Virus record (IMG/VR): IMGVR_UViG_3300032313_001281
Span: 1 to 64,000 of that record
Reading direction: 5' to 3' (one strand)
Length of the DNA stretch: 64,000 bases
Origin: a virus
Shown: positions 9,531 through 17,350 of the stretch, one piece after another
How the letters are laid out: each line of letters opens with the position of its first letter
How positions within the stretch are numbered: the first letter of the stretch is position 1
The notes under the pieces: generated by a model
Databases searched by the model: none
What the model saw: the letters and a program-made list of their open reading frames with translations, nothing else
What the model was told of the DNA's origin: nothing
Position numbers and translations under genes: made by a program

Positions 9531-9766
9531 TTACCCCACCTTAACAAATACTCTGTTGCCAATTGATCTTCTACTTCTCCGTAGACAATAACTCGATGCC
9601 CCCAATTTTGATCATCGGGTTGTACAATGTACCGTGGGTCGGAACAATGTTCCATGACCCACTGCCCCTGTTCTGTTTGTTGCCACTCATACAATGGTTG
9701 TGCGGCATACAGTTCAGGATCCTCTACATCGCCCATACCAAACGAGTGGAAGTTGATTCGTTGCAC
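9527..9766 (-). CDS. Small phage protein ending in an F/Y-x-L-R-W motif
   Basis: A 79-residue protein that starts with GTG directly after the TAA of the cytidylyltransferase gene. It ends in EDQLATEYLLRWGK. This terminal pattern is shared with the tandem small genes at 16266-17245 and weakly with 14085, so it is probably a dispersed member of that family. No catalytic motif is visible. Similar short proteins with an F-x-L-x-W/F tail occur in T4-like cyanophages (recalled, not searched). Function unknown. Confidence 0.65.
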   Translation of the reverse strand: MQRINFHSFGMGDVEDPELYAAQPLYEWQQTEQGQWVMEHCSDPRYIVQPDDQNWGHRVIVYGEVEDQLATEYLLRWGK

Positions 9767-10243
9767 TTATTTTGTTTTGAGTAGTTTAACTGTTTCAGCT
9801 TCTACTACACGCTGGCGTAGTCCAGAACTACTAAAACTATGATCACGAGCATTGAAAATAGGTTGAATGCCACGTATCATTCCTTCGTTCTTGCCTGTGT
9901 ATGCTTTGTCTTGATATTCAACTCCAAGCACACGCACATCCAACGGAAGTATCAACAGCAAGTCTACTAGGTCTTGCTCTGTTTGGTAAACCACTACTTC
10001 ATCAACATAACGACAGGCGGCCAATTGTATTTGACGTTCCACAATACTTTGTACAGGTTTGTTTTTGGTGTCTGGTCGATCAATTGTGGGATCTGTTTGC
10101 AAACCGCAAATCAAATAATCACAGTGATTCCGGGCTTCGGCCAACATGGCAATGTGACCAGCATGCAACATGTCAAAGGTACTGAATGTAATGCCAATCT
10201 TCTTGCCGTCTTCTTTGAGTTTACGAATATGATTGAATATCAT
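9767..10243 (-). CDS. Cytidylyltransferase-like nucleotidyltransferase
   Basis: The 158-residue protein has the HxGH signature in TFSTFDMLHAGH (residues 19-30) and the C-terminal SSSGLRQR loop that replaces the ISTT signature. This is the fold of glycerol-3-phosphate cytidylyltransferase and of the RfaE/HldE nucleotidyltransferase. It would activate a sugar- or polyol-phosphate with a nucleotide, feeding the glycan genes to its left. A sigma70-like promoter ends five bases before the ATG, so the mRNA may be nearly leaderless. The AAGG just before the ATG is too close for a normal ribosome site. Confidence 0.8.
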   Translation of the reverse strand: MIFNHIRKLKEDGKKIGITFSTFDMLHAGHIAMLAEARNHCDYLICGLQTDPTIDRPDTKNKPVQSIVERQIQLAACRYVDEVVVYQTEQDLVDLLLILPLDVRVLGVEYQDKAYTGKNEGMIRGIQPIFNARDHSFSSSGLRQRVVEAETVKLLKTK

Positions 10244-10248
10244 ACCTT

Positions 10249-10277
10249 ATTATAGCAGATCTATTCTGCTTTTGCAA
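10249..10277 (-). promoter_or_regulatory. Sigma70-like promoter (TTGCAA - 17 - TATAAT)
   Basis: Read on the minus strand, TTGCAA (10277-10272) is followed by a 17-base spacer and TATAAT (10254-10249). It lies across the 3' end of thyX and points at the cytidylyltransferase gene, whose ATG begins five bases after the -10 box. Confidence 0.6.
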
Positions 10278-10944
10278 CAAATTCTTTGATCATTGGAAAG
10301 ATTGATTGTATAGCGTCAGCACATCCAACTGCTATTTGTCTGTGTTCTTTTTGAGTTTCGGGCCCTGACCGCAATTCAATATAGTGTAGCCAGCTACGTA
10401 GTGTACCTTGCATATACAATCTACTCACAGTGAGACCTTCTGGCAACACAGCTCTAGCTTGTTCTTTGGCAATGCCGTTGGCAATGGCCCAGTCATAAGC
10501 GTATTCGGCATCTTGTATCAGTTGCTCTTGCTTGACCTTCCACTGTTCCATTAGATTTTGTTCTTTAAGGGTCAGTCCACTCAGTGTAATACTGTTCTGA
10601 CGATTTTTGGTATCTTGTAGTCGAGCTTCTTTTAGTTCCCAACCCAGGTCCGCTACAGCATAACGCTGACTGAACTCTTGAAAGGAGAAGCTACGATGAC
10701 GCAGAATTTGACGTGCAATATCTCTAGTAGTTTCTATTTCCAAACACACTGACACCATTTCCAGTGGACTCCAGTGAGCGTGTTTGATAAGATAACGTAT
10801 GAGCTTTTCACTAGTTTCTGTGTTGGTTTGATTTGAAGGATTGCTTACTCGGGCACAGTAAGCCACAAGCTCTTGAGCATCAACAATGCCTTGAGCTTGT
10901 AGTTCTGTACTGGGTTGACTATAGCTTACCAGTGCAATCTTCAT
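10261..10944 (-). CDS. thyX: Flavin-dependent thymidylate synthase ThyX
   Basis: ThyX makes dTMP from dUMP with methylenetetrahydrofolate, FAD and NADPH. The 227-residue protein has the exact RHR-x7-S signature in RHRSFSFQEFSQR (residues 82-94) and the downstream LRSWLHYIELR segment. It supplies thymidylate for phage DNA synthesis; many phages carry ThyX in place of ThyA. The 5' end overlaps the upstream gene by 4 bases, so both are likely expressed from a promoter further upstream. Confidence 0.97.
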   Translation of the reverse strand: MKIALVSYSQPSTELQAQGIVDAQELVAYCARVSNPSNQTNTETSEKLIRYLIKHAHWSPLEMVSVCLEIETTRDIARQILRHRSFSFQEFSQRYAVADLGWELKEARLQDTKNRQNSITLSGLTLKEQNLMEQWKVKQEQLIQDAEYAYDWAIANGIAKEQARAVLPEGLTVSRLYMQGTLRSWLHYIELRSGPETQKEHRQIAVGCADAIQSIFPMIKEFVAKAE

Positions 10945-11243
10945 ATCTTGCCCAACAACTTATCGGTTTCGGGCTGAACCAAATTGGCCACCGACGACAC
11001 ATCAACTACAAAATCTACATCGTGAATTTCATGGTCCATGTCACTGAATGTTCTAGTGAGCATGGCTTCCACTTCTTCTAACTCTAAGCCTTGTTTCTTT
11101 AGAGTATGTAGATTGATAGTTTTTTGTCTACCACCTTTTAGTTTGATCACTACTTTTTTAATGCACTCGAGGGGAATATCCGTTTTGTTTACATCTGCAA
11201 TAATGCGTTCCCAACGATCTAAGAAGTCATCATTGTGTTGCAT
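10941..11243 (-). CDS. Conserved T4-like phage protein
   Basis: About 100 residues if translation starts at the ATG at 11243, which overlaps the upstream gene by 14 bases; a start at 11294 would force a much longer overlap. It has a Lys-rich KKVVIKLKGGRQKTINLHTL segment split by acidic helices, and ends in LVQPETDKLLGKI. It resembles small proteins next to thyX-type genes in T4-like phages. No enzyme motif is visible. A role as a transcription or replication accessory is possible but unsupported. Confidence 0.7.
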   Translation of the reverse strand: MQHNDDFLDRWERIIADVNKTDIPLECIKKVVIKLKGGRQKTINLHTLKKQGLELEEVEAMLTRTFSDMDHEIHDVDFVVDVSSVANLVQPETDKLLGKI

Positions 11244-11952
11244 CCGCCGCCACCTTGGTCTTTGCAGGACGGCCGCGTTTGCCAGTTTCAGCAATCACGG
11301 GTTGGGGGGCTTCTTTGGCTACAACACCTGGGTCCATACGTTGGGCATCTTTCTTCATTCTAGACGCTTCGGCAATCATAGACTTGGCTTCTTGTTCCAT
11401 CTTCTTGGCCTGGAACACCATGTTGGCAGCTATGTCTCTATCACTCAATGCACCATCCTGTGGTGCTTGGAATTTGGATACAGACTCGGTGGATTGTGTC
11501 CGGCTGGCCTTGTATTCGGCTTCAGCTTTGCGTTTGACTTCCGGTGCCACCATACCGCGGCTGGCATCATTTTGAGCCATTTTCTTAATGGCTTCCTCGC
11601 CCAGTTTCATTTCGTTCAACATCTTGTTCAACTCATCCAAACGAATTTTGCTCTGTGCGTTGGGAGTAATAATAATGTCACTGGTGCGTACTTTCTTTAT
11701 CATGCGCTCTTGGTGCAGAGTTTCGAGTATAGGACGGCCATCTGGCAAGAAGTTGCGATGAAGAGCATCGGCCAGTTCGTCGGCCTGTTGTGCTATGTCA
11801 CTTTCCACAACCTTCTGTATGGCCTGTTGCCAATGTGCCTGCAGGGTTTCTGGATAGACAATCAAGGCCATATGATCTTCACCTGGTACCTGTCGGAACA
11901 GGATGCAGACTTTACGGTCGCCGTGTTTGCCTATGTGTTTCATAAATGCCAT
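11230..11952 (-). CDS. Conserved T4-like phage protein with AT-hook-like tail
   Basis: The 240-residue protein begins MAFMKHIGKHGDRK and contains PGEDHMALIVY and IRLDELNKMLNEMK, a layout I recall from T4-like cyanophages. The C-terminal half is predicted coiled coil, rich in Lys, Glu and Ala. The last 20 residues contain GKRGRPAKTK, a GRP-core AT-hook-like motif that often binds the minor groove of AT-rich DNA. DNA binding is inference. A good ribosome site (GGAG) precedes the ATG by about 6 bases. Confidence 0.75.
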   Translation of the reverse strand: MAFMKHIGKHGDRKVCILFRQVPGEDHMALIVYPETLQAHWQQAIQKVVESDIAQQADELADALHRNFLPDGRPILETLHQERMIKKVRTSDIIITPNAQSKIRLDELNKMLNEMKLGEEAIKKMAQNDASRGMVAPEVKRKAEAEYKASRTQSTESVSKFQAPQDGALSDRDIAANMVFQAKKMEQEAKSMIAEASRMKKDAQRMDPGVVAKEAPQPVIAETGKRGRPAKTKVAADATQ

Positions 11953-11953
11953 G

Positions 11954-12166
11954 TTATTCTCCTTTGAATTCGCTGGTATCGGCTGGTTCTTGAGTTTCTT
12001 GAGCCTGGGCCTGTGCTACTACTGCGGCAAGAAATGCCGTGAGCTTGTCATATACTTCGCCTACTTGTTTCATTTCGGCGGCACGGAAAGCGCCACGTGT
12101 GCTGGCCAAGTCAATGATGTTTTTGATCATATCGAGATCTGCGATTGTGATTTGTGTATCGTCCAT
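11954..12166 (-). CDS. Small conserved T4-like phage protein
   Basis: A 70-residue protein starting at the ATG at 12166 (MDDTQITIADL). The alternative start at 12226 lies inside a terminator hairpin and is rejected. The middle, STRGAFRAAEMKQVGEVYDKL, looks like a short helical scaffold conserved in T4-like cyanophages (recollection). The tail is acidic. It lies one base upstream of the 240-residue gene and is probably co-transcribed with it. Function unknown. Confidence 0.7.
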   Translation of the reverse strand: MDDTQITIADLDMIKNIIDLASTRGAFRAAEMKQVGEVYDKLTAFLAAVVAQAQAQETQEPADTSEFKGE

Positions 12167-12214
12167 GCAGATATTTACGACTGTCTTTACGGCGTGATTT
12201 ATTTTTGCCAAGAA

Positions 12215-12239
12215 AAAACACCCCAAAGTGGGGTGTTTT
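12215..12239 (-). terminator. Rho-independent terminator
   Basis: A perfect 10-base-pair stem (AAAACACCCC / GGGGTGTTTT) with a 5-base loop is followed on the minus strand by a run of T. It would end transcripts of the vWA protein and the 56-residue membrane protein. Confidence 0.85.
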
Positions 12240-12255
12240 GGTTAAACTGACGGAC

Positions 12256-12426
12256 TTATTTGTTGCGGAACCAGTAGTTGGCTGCAGCTATAGCCCAACA
12301 AAGTACAGCATTTAACAACTGTCCTTGACCAAAATAGATCAAGCCACTCATGATCATGGCACCAATGACGAACCAAGTGATTTCTGTAGCATTGGCCAAG
12401 TACCAATTTCTAAAACTTTCAAGCAT
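12256..12426 (-). CDS. Small membrane protein (56 residues)
   Basis: The reading frame starts at the ATG at 12426 and ends with TAA at 12256-12258. It has two hydrophobic stretches, TWFVIGAMIMSGLIYFG and LLNAVLCWAIAAANYW, joined by a short polar turn and flanked by an Arg/Asn end, so a two-helix hairpin in the inner membrane is likely. It overlaps the end of the vWA gene by 8 bases and has AAAGGA as ribosome site. The terminator follows 17 bases downstream. Unknown function; holin-like or membrane-anchor roles are possible. Confidence 0.75.
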   Translation of the reverse strand: MLESFRNWYLANATEITWFVIGAMIMSGLIYFGQGQLLNAVLCWAIAAANYWFRNK

Positions 12427-13708
12427 GTGCTATTTCCTTTTCATAGTAAGCATGTTGCCCCCAGGGCGGAACCACAGTAGTGTTACCATGTATGATAAAC
12501 ACAGTATCACAATAGTTTTCATCACCCCACGATCCAAATGGATAACCGTCAGTGAACATGATGTGACGCTTGGGTTGTATGTCATTTTCTTTGAAATATT
12601 CAAACACACAATCAAAGTCAGTGCCACCACCACCGTGAATTTCATAATCTACTAGATTGTCCAAGTTCTCTGAATCATAGGTAGCAGGATTGTAAATCCG
12701 GGTATCAAAAGAAACCACATGCAGTTTATAAGCCGGGAAGCTATCCATGATACCTTGAGTTTCAGACAAGATGTCCTTGAGCATGGCTTCGCCCATGGAC
12801 CCAGACGCATCAATGCTGATGGCAATATCAATCATTTCATCGTTTTTCATACCCGGCATGACAGCGTCCATGTGCCAACCTCTACGACTGGCACGCATCC
12901 AGGTAAAGTCACTCTTGATTGTGGACTCCAATTGCATACGCAAAAATTCACGCCAGTTCATCTTGGGTGCAGTTATGTCCTGGATCAAGCGTCGGACACC
13001 TGCGGGCAAGTTGCCAGCACCATCTGACGCCGCGGCAGCTGCCAGGACTGCTTCTTTGATTTCATCACGGATCTTTTGACGATCCTCGGCTGACAGTTTG
13101 GGTTTCTTGCCCCGGCCATCTTTTTCGTCGCCATCATCGTCGTCTCCGCTGTTACCCTCGCCATCCAGGTGATCGTCCAAGAGCTTGTCGATGAGATCCG
13201 ACATGTTGATTTTTTCAGCATTTTCATACAGGTCGTCATAGATTTCTTCTGAACTCTTGCCTTCATACTTGCTGTCATACAAGCAAGGTACCGACGTAAT
13301 AAACTCGCCCACACGGTGTTTTTTCAAGTCGCCGTTGACAGCATAATCATTGGCCACATTGAACAACATGGGGTCACGGTCGCCTCTACGACCAAAGTGG
13401 TCATACACACAATGCAAGACCTCGTGACCAAACAAGAACTCAATCTCTTTGGGCCGGAGCATGTCAATGAATCGGCTATTGTAATAGAAATGACGTCCGT
13501 CTGTGGCCGCGGTGCTGCACCATTCGTCAGCGTTGACTAACTTAAGACGGGTGGCCAAGTTACCAAAGAAACTGGCACGGAGCAGTAAACCCACACGGGC
13601 TGTGATCAGCTTTTCACGCACTTCACGATCCAGTTTGGGATCCATGGGTCCGCATAGATCTTTGAACTTGTCACTTTCTTTTTTGTTTTGTGTGGTTGCT
13701 GTGCTCAT
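12419..13708 (-). CDS. vWA-domain putative metallopeptidase (DUF2201-like), MoxR partner
   Basis: The 429-residue protein has an N-terminal zincin-like domain with HEVLH (His95, Glu96, His99). An acidic linker follows (about 180-205, DDDDGDEKDG), then a C-terminal von Willebrand A domain whose MIDAS motif DASGSMG begins at Asp300. Proteins of this build normally work with a MoxR-type AAA ATPase, here probably the one at 18478, to remodel or activate metal-containing or large complexes. T4-like cyanophages carry a similar pair (recollection). A sigma70-like promoter lies upstream and the mRNA has an AGGAG ribosome site. The phage target is unknown. Confidence 0.88.
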   Translation of the reverse strand: MSTATTQNKKESDKFKDLCGPMDPKLDREVREKLITARVGLLLRASFFGNLATRLKLVNADEWCSTAATDGRHFYYNSRFIDMLRPKEIEFLFGHEVLHCVYDHFGRRGDRDPMLFNVANDYAVNGDLKKHRVGEFITSVPCLYDSKYEGKSSEEIYDDLYENAEKINMSDLIDKLLDDHLDGEGNSGDDDDGDEKDGRGKKPKLSAEDRQKIRDEIKEAVLAAAAASDGAGNLPAGVRRLIQDITAPKMNWREFLRMQLESTIKSDFTWMRASRRGWHMDAVMPGMKNDEMIDIAISIDASGSMGEAMLKDILSETQGIMDSFPAYKLHVVSFDTRIYNPATYDSENLDNLVDYEIHGGGGTDFDCVFEYFKENDIQPKRHIMFTDGYPFGSWGDENYCDTVFIIHGNTTVVPPWGQHAYYEKEIAHA

Positions 13709-13737
13709 ACTGCTCCTATTATCTGACTGTATATAAC

Positions 13738-13766
13738 ATTATAGCAAAAACGGATTTATTGGTCAA
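13738..13766 (-). promoter_or_regulatory. Sigma70-like promoter (TTGACC - 17 - TATAAT)
   Basis: Minus-strand TTGACC (13766-13761), spacer of 17 bases, TATAAT (13743-13738). It lies at the 3' end of the preceding gene and drives the vWA protein gene, leaving a leader of about 25 bases. Confidence 0.75.
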
Positions 13767-14088
13767 CCAGGGCATTATTAAGGTATTTTAGCACAAACCA
13801 AGTCTGTTGGGCTTGATCGTAGAAATCCAGGTGTATTTCCATCTGATGAGTGTAACGATTAGACAAATCTTGACCAATACTGGAAAGAAAAGTGTTTTCA
13901 TCATCCGTATATTTCTCACTCCAGGGCACATAGGTTTTGTGCCTACGTACAGTGAATCCCAACTCTCTCCGACACACATAACTGATCAACACACGGGTTC
14001 CATAATCACATCCAAGACGATATTGTATGGGCTCCCAATCTTTGGGATTGTGGAATACGATCAGGCCGGGTTTGACGGTAATTTTCAT
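13756..14088 (-). CDS. Hypothetical phage protein
   Basis: A 110-residue protein with no recognised motif. It starts MKITVKPGLIVFHNP and has a mixed alpha/beta composition with several Tyr and Arg residues. It overlaps its upstream neighbour by 4 bases, in a run of three small genes (14637 down to 13756) that look like one operon. Its last bases overlap the -35 region of the vWA promoter. Function unknown. Confidence 0.65.
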   Translation of the reverse strand: MKITVKPGLIVFHNPKDWEPIQYRLGCDYGTRVLISYVCRRELGFTVRRHKTYVPWSEKYTDDENTFLSSIGQDLSNRYTHQMEIHLDFYDQAQQTWFVLKYLNNALVDQ

Positions 14089-14366
14089 TGGCCAAATTTC
14101 AACAAGAATACTGTGTATTTTTTCTCATCTACAATCACATAGTCCAGATCAATGCCACCCAGCTTGTGATTCATAGCGAGTTTGATTCCGTAGTATTCTC
14201 TTATGTAATCTTCAAAGGTCAGGAAGCCTTGGCCTACGGGCACAGCCGCAGCCAACTGATCCCATTCTCGTTTGGCCTGTTGTAGACGTGCAAAATTTTG
14301 GGTATCCCCTCCAATCAAAGTATCCAGTCGGGCCGCTGTGTCGGCATAATAAGAATCCTTACTCAT
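14085..14366 (-). CDS. Small phage protein with F-x-L-K-F tail
   Basis: A 93-residue protein if started at the ATG at 14366, which overlaps the upstream stop by 8 bases and has GGTGGGAAG before it. The protein ends in DEKKYTVFLLKFGQ, resembling the tail of the 16266-17245 family and of T4-like cyanophage mini-proteins. It also has LTFEDYIREYYGIK. No enzymatic motif. Confidence 0.6.
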   Translation of the reverse strand: MSKDSYYADTAARLDTLIGGDTQNFARLQQAKREWDQLAAAVPVGQGFLTFEDYIREYYGIKLAMNHKLGGIDLDYVIVDEKKYTVFLLKFGQ

Positions 14367-14637
14367 CTTCCCACCATTTAATCGTCTTTGCACGCAGTTT
14401 AATCATGGTAAACTCGTGCGGATCTATGGAGCGACGTATACCCCAGACAGGTTTGACCAAGTAAACACCATTGGCATTTTCCAACCAAACTCTACGGCTG
14501 TTGGACACAAAGTCGTCATGTGTTTTGAAACACATGCGGCCACCTTCTGCTGGCGAGCAGTTGGGCATGCACCAAAGATGCCACTGCTCCAGCGTGGCTT
14601 TCTTTGTGCGCTCGTCTAGTTCGTAATAGTAGTTCAT
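14359..14637 (-). CDS. Hypothetical phage protein
   Basis: A 92-residue Trp-rich protein (KATLEQWHLWCMPN, WLENANGVYLV, IKWWEDE) with no recognised domain. It lies 3 bases downstream of a radical SAM gene and is coupled to the next gene by an 8-base overlap. The aromatic-rich composition resembles other T4-like accessory proteins. Function unknown. Confidence 0.6.
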   Translation of the reverse strand: MNYYYELDERTKKATLEQWHLWCMPNCSPAEGGRMCFKTHDDFVSNSRRVWLENANGVYLVKPVWGIRRSIDPHEFTMIKLRAKTIKWWEDE

Positions 14638-14640
14638 GAT

Positions 14641-16158
14641 TTATTTGTTACAGTAAGATCTGGCTCTGGCCAATTCAGGAATATAGTCTTCTAACCTACT
14701 GTTTCTTGATTCATCTAGTTTGTCATTGTATTCAAAAAAACTTGTCAGCAATCTTGGATCGTATTCATGATTTTGATGCCTTGAAATCACTTCATCTACA
14801 AGGTTGTTGGTGTTTCTACCATTGTTATGATACACTTTGGTTTCTCTGCATCTATACATGGATTCCAATACTTGTTCCTTTAGAGGATTGTGCCAGGGGC
14901 CAAGATAGTTGTCTACAGTGCTGGCCGGTTGCACCAAAGTATTATGCCCAGGAAATTCACGATCATAAAACTCATAAACCTCATGTATTCTGGTAGCATT
15001 GTACATCATAAACACTGTCTGAAATGCCAGTTGATGTCCTTTTTCAATTATCTGATAGCAATTTTTTCTCACAGATTCAAAATCACTGCCCCACCTGATG
15101 TAATCATTGATTTTTTTATAGCCATCAAAGCTGACACTGAAATTTACCTGAGAAAATTCCTTCAGCAGATCCCATAAGGTGTTGCTGATCTTGTGTCCAT
15201 TGGTTCCAATGGTAAGATAAAAGTTTGTTTGATTTTGCTTGATACATCGTCGCAAAAAAGTATAAAATTCAGGTATAACTGTTGGATCACCACCGGTGTA
15301 ATGTATTCGTTTCACAGTGTCAAAGTTGATTTTGTCCCAGGGAAAATCTTGCATGCGCCATTGGTCAGTTCGAATCGGCCAGCCAATTTTCTTGTATTCT
15401 TTTTCAATAAGATGGCTATGCACGTCATCACACATCCTACACATGATATTGCACTTGTTACTTGGACGTATTTCAATGTATGCTGGATCTCTGACATCTT
15501 TGAGATCAGTTATGTTTTTCAGTCTTAGCTCCATGGCCCATTCTAACGATTCAAATTGTCTGGCAGATTCTCCATCGTGTTGTTCTCTTTCGTAGCATAC
15601 ACCGCAACGTTCGTGCATTTGAATTCCAGCCAACATATTATCTCTTATGACACCAAATGCTGGATCAGTTGACCAGTTGGTAATTTTTTCAATCTTGGTC
15701 ACAGGTGTGGGATTTTTTTGACATTGTACAACGTTGCCATAATCATTGTTTAACCCTATAAAAGGGTAAACGCAGACACTTTTGTTGGTTCTCAATAAGT
15801 CGTACCAATACAGTATGGTCTCATTTCCAAGATTGTTTCTGAACTCGGTAGCAATACCTTTTTTCTCCAACGCAATCATTAGTTTGAAGGTATGGACAAA
15901 TGATTTCCAGTGTGGATAACTGTCAATGTCTTGATCTATCATTACAACCAAATCAAAGTGCTTGGCCAAATTACTGATAATATCGCCAGAAGATATGTCT
16001 GCTATGCTGGTATGGTAGTAACCATTTTTAACAGGAGCAAAATGTTCTGAGGTAATAAGGCCATGATTAATGGCAGAATTTTTTTTGGCCAGTTCGATGA
16101 CCAAGATGTCGGTATTCTCAGTTTCGTTGCCAATACATAGTATTTTTTTATCGGGCAT
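14641..16158 (-). CDS. Radical SAM protein with N-terminal extension
   Basis: Of 505 residues, the first 180 form an alpha/beta domain without known motif. A Cys pair at 185-188 (CGVC) follows, then the radical SAM cluster CNIMCRMC (Cys236, Cys240, Cys243), and HYTGGDP as the SAM-binding GGE-like motif. Similar twitch-domain radical SAM proteins occur in phages and marine bacteria. The upstream Cys pair could bind an auxiliary cluster. No precursor peptide is obvious nearby, so the substrate may be a sugar, a nucleotide or a protein side chain. Composition is a little more AT-rich than the neighbours. Confidence 0.85.
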   Translation of the reverse strand: MPDKKILCIGNETENTDILVIELAKKNSAINHGLITSEHFAPVKNGYYHTSIADISSGDIISNLAKHFDLVVMIDQDIDSYPHWKSFVHTFKLMIALEKKGIATEFRNNLGNETILYWYDLLRTNKSVCVYPFIGLNNDYGNVVQCQKNPTPVTKIEKITNWSTDPAFGVIRDNMLAGIQMHERCGVCYEREQHDGESARQFESLEWAMELRLKNITDLKDVRDPAYIEIRPSNKCNIMCRMCDDVHSHLIEKEYKKIGWPIRTDQWRMQDFPWDKINFDTVKRIHYTGGDPTVIPEFYTFLRRCIKQNQTNFYLTIGTNGHKISNTLWDLLKEFSQVNFSVSFDGYKKINDYIRWGSDFESVRKNCYQIIEKGHQLAFQTVFMMYNATRIHEVYEFYDREFPGHNTLVQPASTVDNYLGPWHNPLKEQVLESMYRCRETKVYHNNGRNTNNLVDEVISRHQNHEYDPRLLTSFFEYNDKLDESRNSRLEDYIPELARARSYCNK

Positions 16159-16265
16159 GGCTTATTTACGTATTAAATTTTAACCGTCACAAACTCTATC
16201 TAAGAGCATATTCTTGCTTTACAAAAACCAGCACAGACATCATGGTCACAACAACCCTGGGTGCA

Positions 16266-16493
16266 TCATGACCAATGTAATCCAAATACTGTAGCGTCAC
16301 GGGCATCTTCAAATCTAAACGCAAATCCTTCTGTGTTCTTGTATCCATGCAGGTGCCAACGCCCGTGCCCAGGATAACGATAGCACCACTCAGTGATAGC
16401 ATTTGGGGCCCGATCAGCATTGTGCAACATGATCTTCCAGGTAACAACAATCTCGGTCCAGTTGGGTGGTGGCCATAAGTCTAACTTAATCAT
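16266..16493 (-). CDS. Tandem small phage protein, member 1
   Basis: 75 residues, ending DARDATVFGLHWS. It is the last of four adjacent small genes whose products all end in F-x-x-R/H-W/F. The N-terminus has Trp/Pro-rich LDLWPPPNWTE. The start overlaps the upstream family member by 4 bases. Function unknown; similar short proteins are frequent in T4-like cyanophages (recollection). Confidence 0.65.
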   Translation of the reverse strand: MIKLDLWPPPNWTEIVVTWKIMLHNADRAPNAITEWCYRYPGHGRWHLHGYKNTEGFAFRFEDARDATVFGLHWS

Positions 16494-16708
16494 TCAAACC
16501 GCATCCTAAAAAAGGTTTCCTGTACTGGGTCACGGAATATAAATCTGACCTCAGGATGTGCATGTAAACTGTCATCGTATCCATCATAGGGATCAGGTCG
16601 ATATTCCCAGGTAAAATCTTCATGTAAGATCAGGCCGGCGGTCAAGACCTGCTCCTTAAATTCCAAGGCTTCCTGTGCGTTTTGAACAAGAACTCGTATC
16701 ACGACCAC
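16490..16708 (-). CDS. Tandem small phage protein, member 2
   Basis: 72 residues with a central FTWEYRPDPYDGYDDS and the tail FRDPVQETFFRMRFE. It is coupled to its neighbours by overlaps at both ends (4 and 10 bases). The end pattern aligns with members 1, 3 and 4, so the array probably arose by duplication followed by divergence. No enzymatic motif. Confidence 0.65.
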   Translation of the reverse strand: MVVIRVLVQNAQEALEFKEQVLTAGLILHEDFTWEYRPDPYDGYDDSLHAHPEVRFIFRDPVQETFFRMRFE

Positions 16709-16935
16709 CTCAACCGGAACAGCACAGCATGCCGCTCATCTCGAAACATGTAGGTGCTTTTGTAATCTGTCATCATGCTAGCCATAATATCTTCTCCTAA
16801 CTTGTACCAGTCCAGATCAAATTGACCAATGTTGGCCTCACACCATTGTTGTACTTCGGGATAAGGATGCCTGGTGTAGCACACATAGGGCCACTCGGGA
16901 TCAGGCTGGCGCATGCTGTCTCCATCGAAGTTCAA
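16699..16935 (-). CDS. Tandem small phage protein, member 3
   Basis: 78 residues, ending MFRDERHAVLFRLRWS, the clearest form of the family tail. It begins MNFDGDSMRQPDPEWPYV and contains VQQWCEANIGQFDLDWY. It overlaps the next gene upstream by 35 bases. Function unknown. Confidence 0.65.
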   Translation of the reverse strand: MNFDGDSMRQPDPEWPYVCYTRHPYPEVQQWCEANIGQFDLDWYKLGEDIMASMMTDYKSTYMFRDERHAVLFRLRWS

Positions 16936-17245
16936 ACATGGTCAAGGCTGAATCACTCACATAGATCCTGTATTCTTGATATCTACAACTGTAGGCCCAG
17001 TCAGTGTTGATGTAGCTGAAGTCGTGTACGTCTATGTTCATACGCACCTTGCTTTTGATCATCTCTATACGGGTCTCTACTTCCTGACTCCAACCATAGG
17101 TCGCATTGAACCACTTTCGTGCTTGATCAAAGTCCAGCACACCTGTGCCCTGACCCCACTCACGATTTTTATGGAATTCAATCATGTAGTTGAATTCTTC
17201 CCAGTGGGCGTATCTACGATCCAGGCGAGTAACGGTATAGTTCAT
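16901..17245 (-). CDS. Tandem small phage protein, member 4 (longer)
   Basis: 114 residues from the ATG at 17245; an upstream TTG at 17266 is less likely. The tail VSDSALTMFELRWRQ matches the other three members, while the N-terminal 60 residues (ARKWFNATYGWSQEVETR) are extra. It is the first gene of the array. Between 17267 and 17350 I see no gene, only AT-rich sequence. Confidence 0.65.
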   Translation of the reverse strand: MNYTVTRLDRRYAHWEEFNYMIEFHKNREWGQGTGVLDFDQARKWFNATYGWSQEVETRIEMIKSKVRMNIDVHDFSYINTDWAYSCRYQEYRIYVSDSALTMFELRWRQHAPA

Positions 17246-17350
17246 AGTTTTTCTAGTAAAATACAAAATATTTTGTTGTTACCTTGTCAGGGTTATTCCT
17301 TACAAACACTCTGGTTAGGCTGGTATAAGTGATTATAATGCTATCAAATT

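Noticed and set aside
11038-11967. 309-codon plus-strand frame antisense to the AT-hook protein and its neighbour
   Set aside because: It lies opposite well-supported minus-strand genes with ribosome sites and T4-like neighbours; its product has no recognisable motif and reflects codon bias.
12166-12226. Longer start for the 70-residue gene
   Set aside because: It would place translation start inside the terminator hairpin at 12215-12239.
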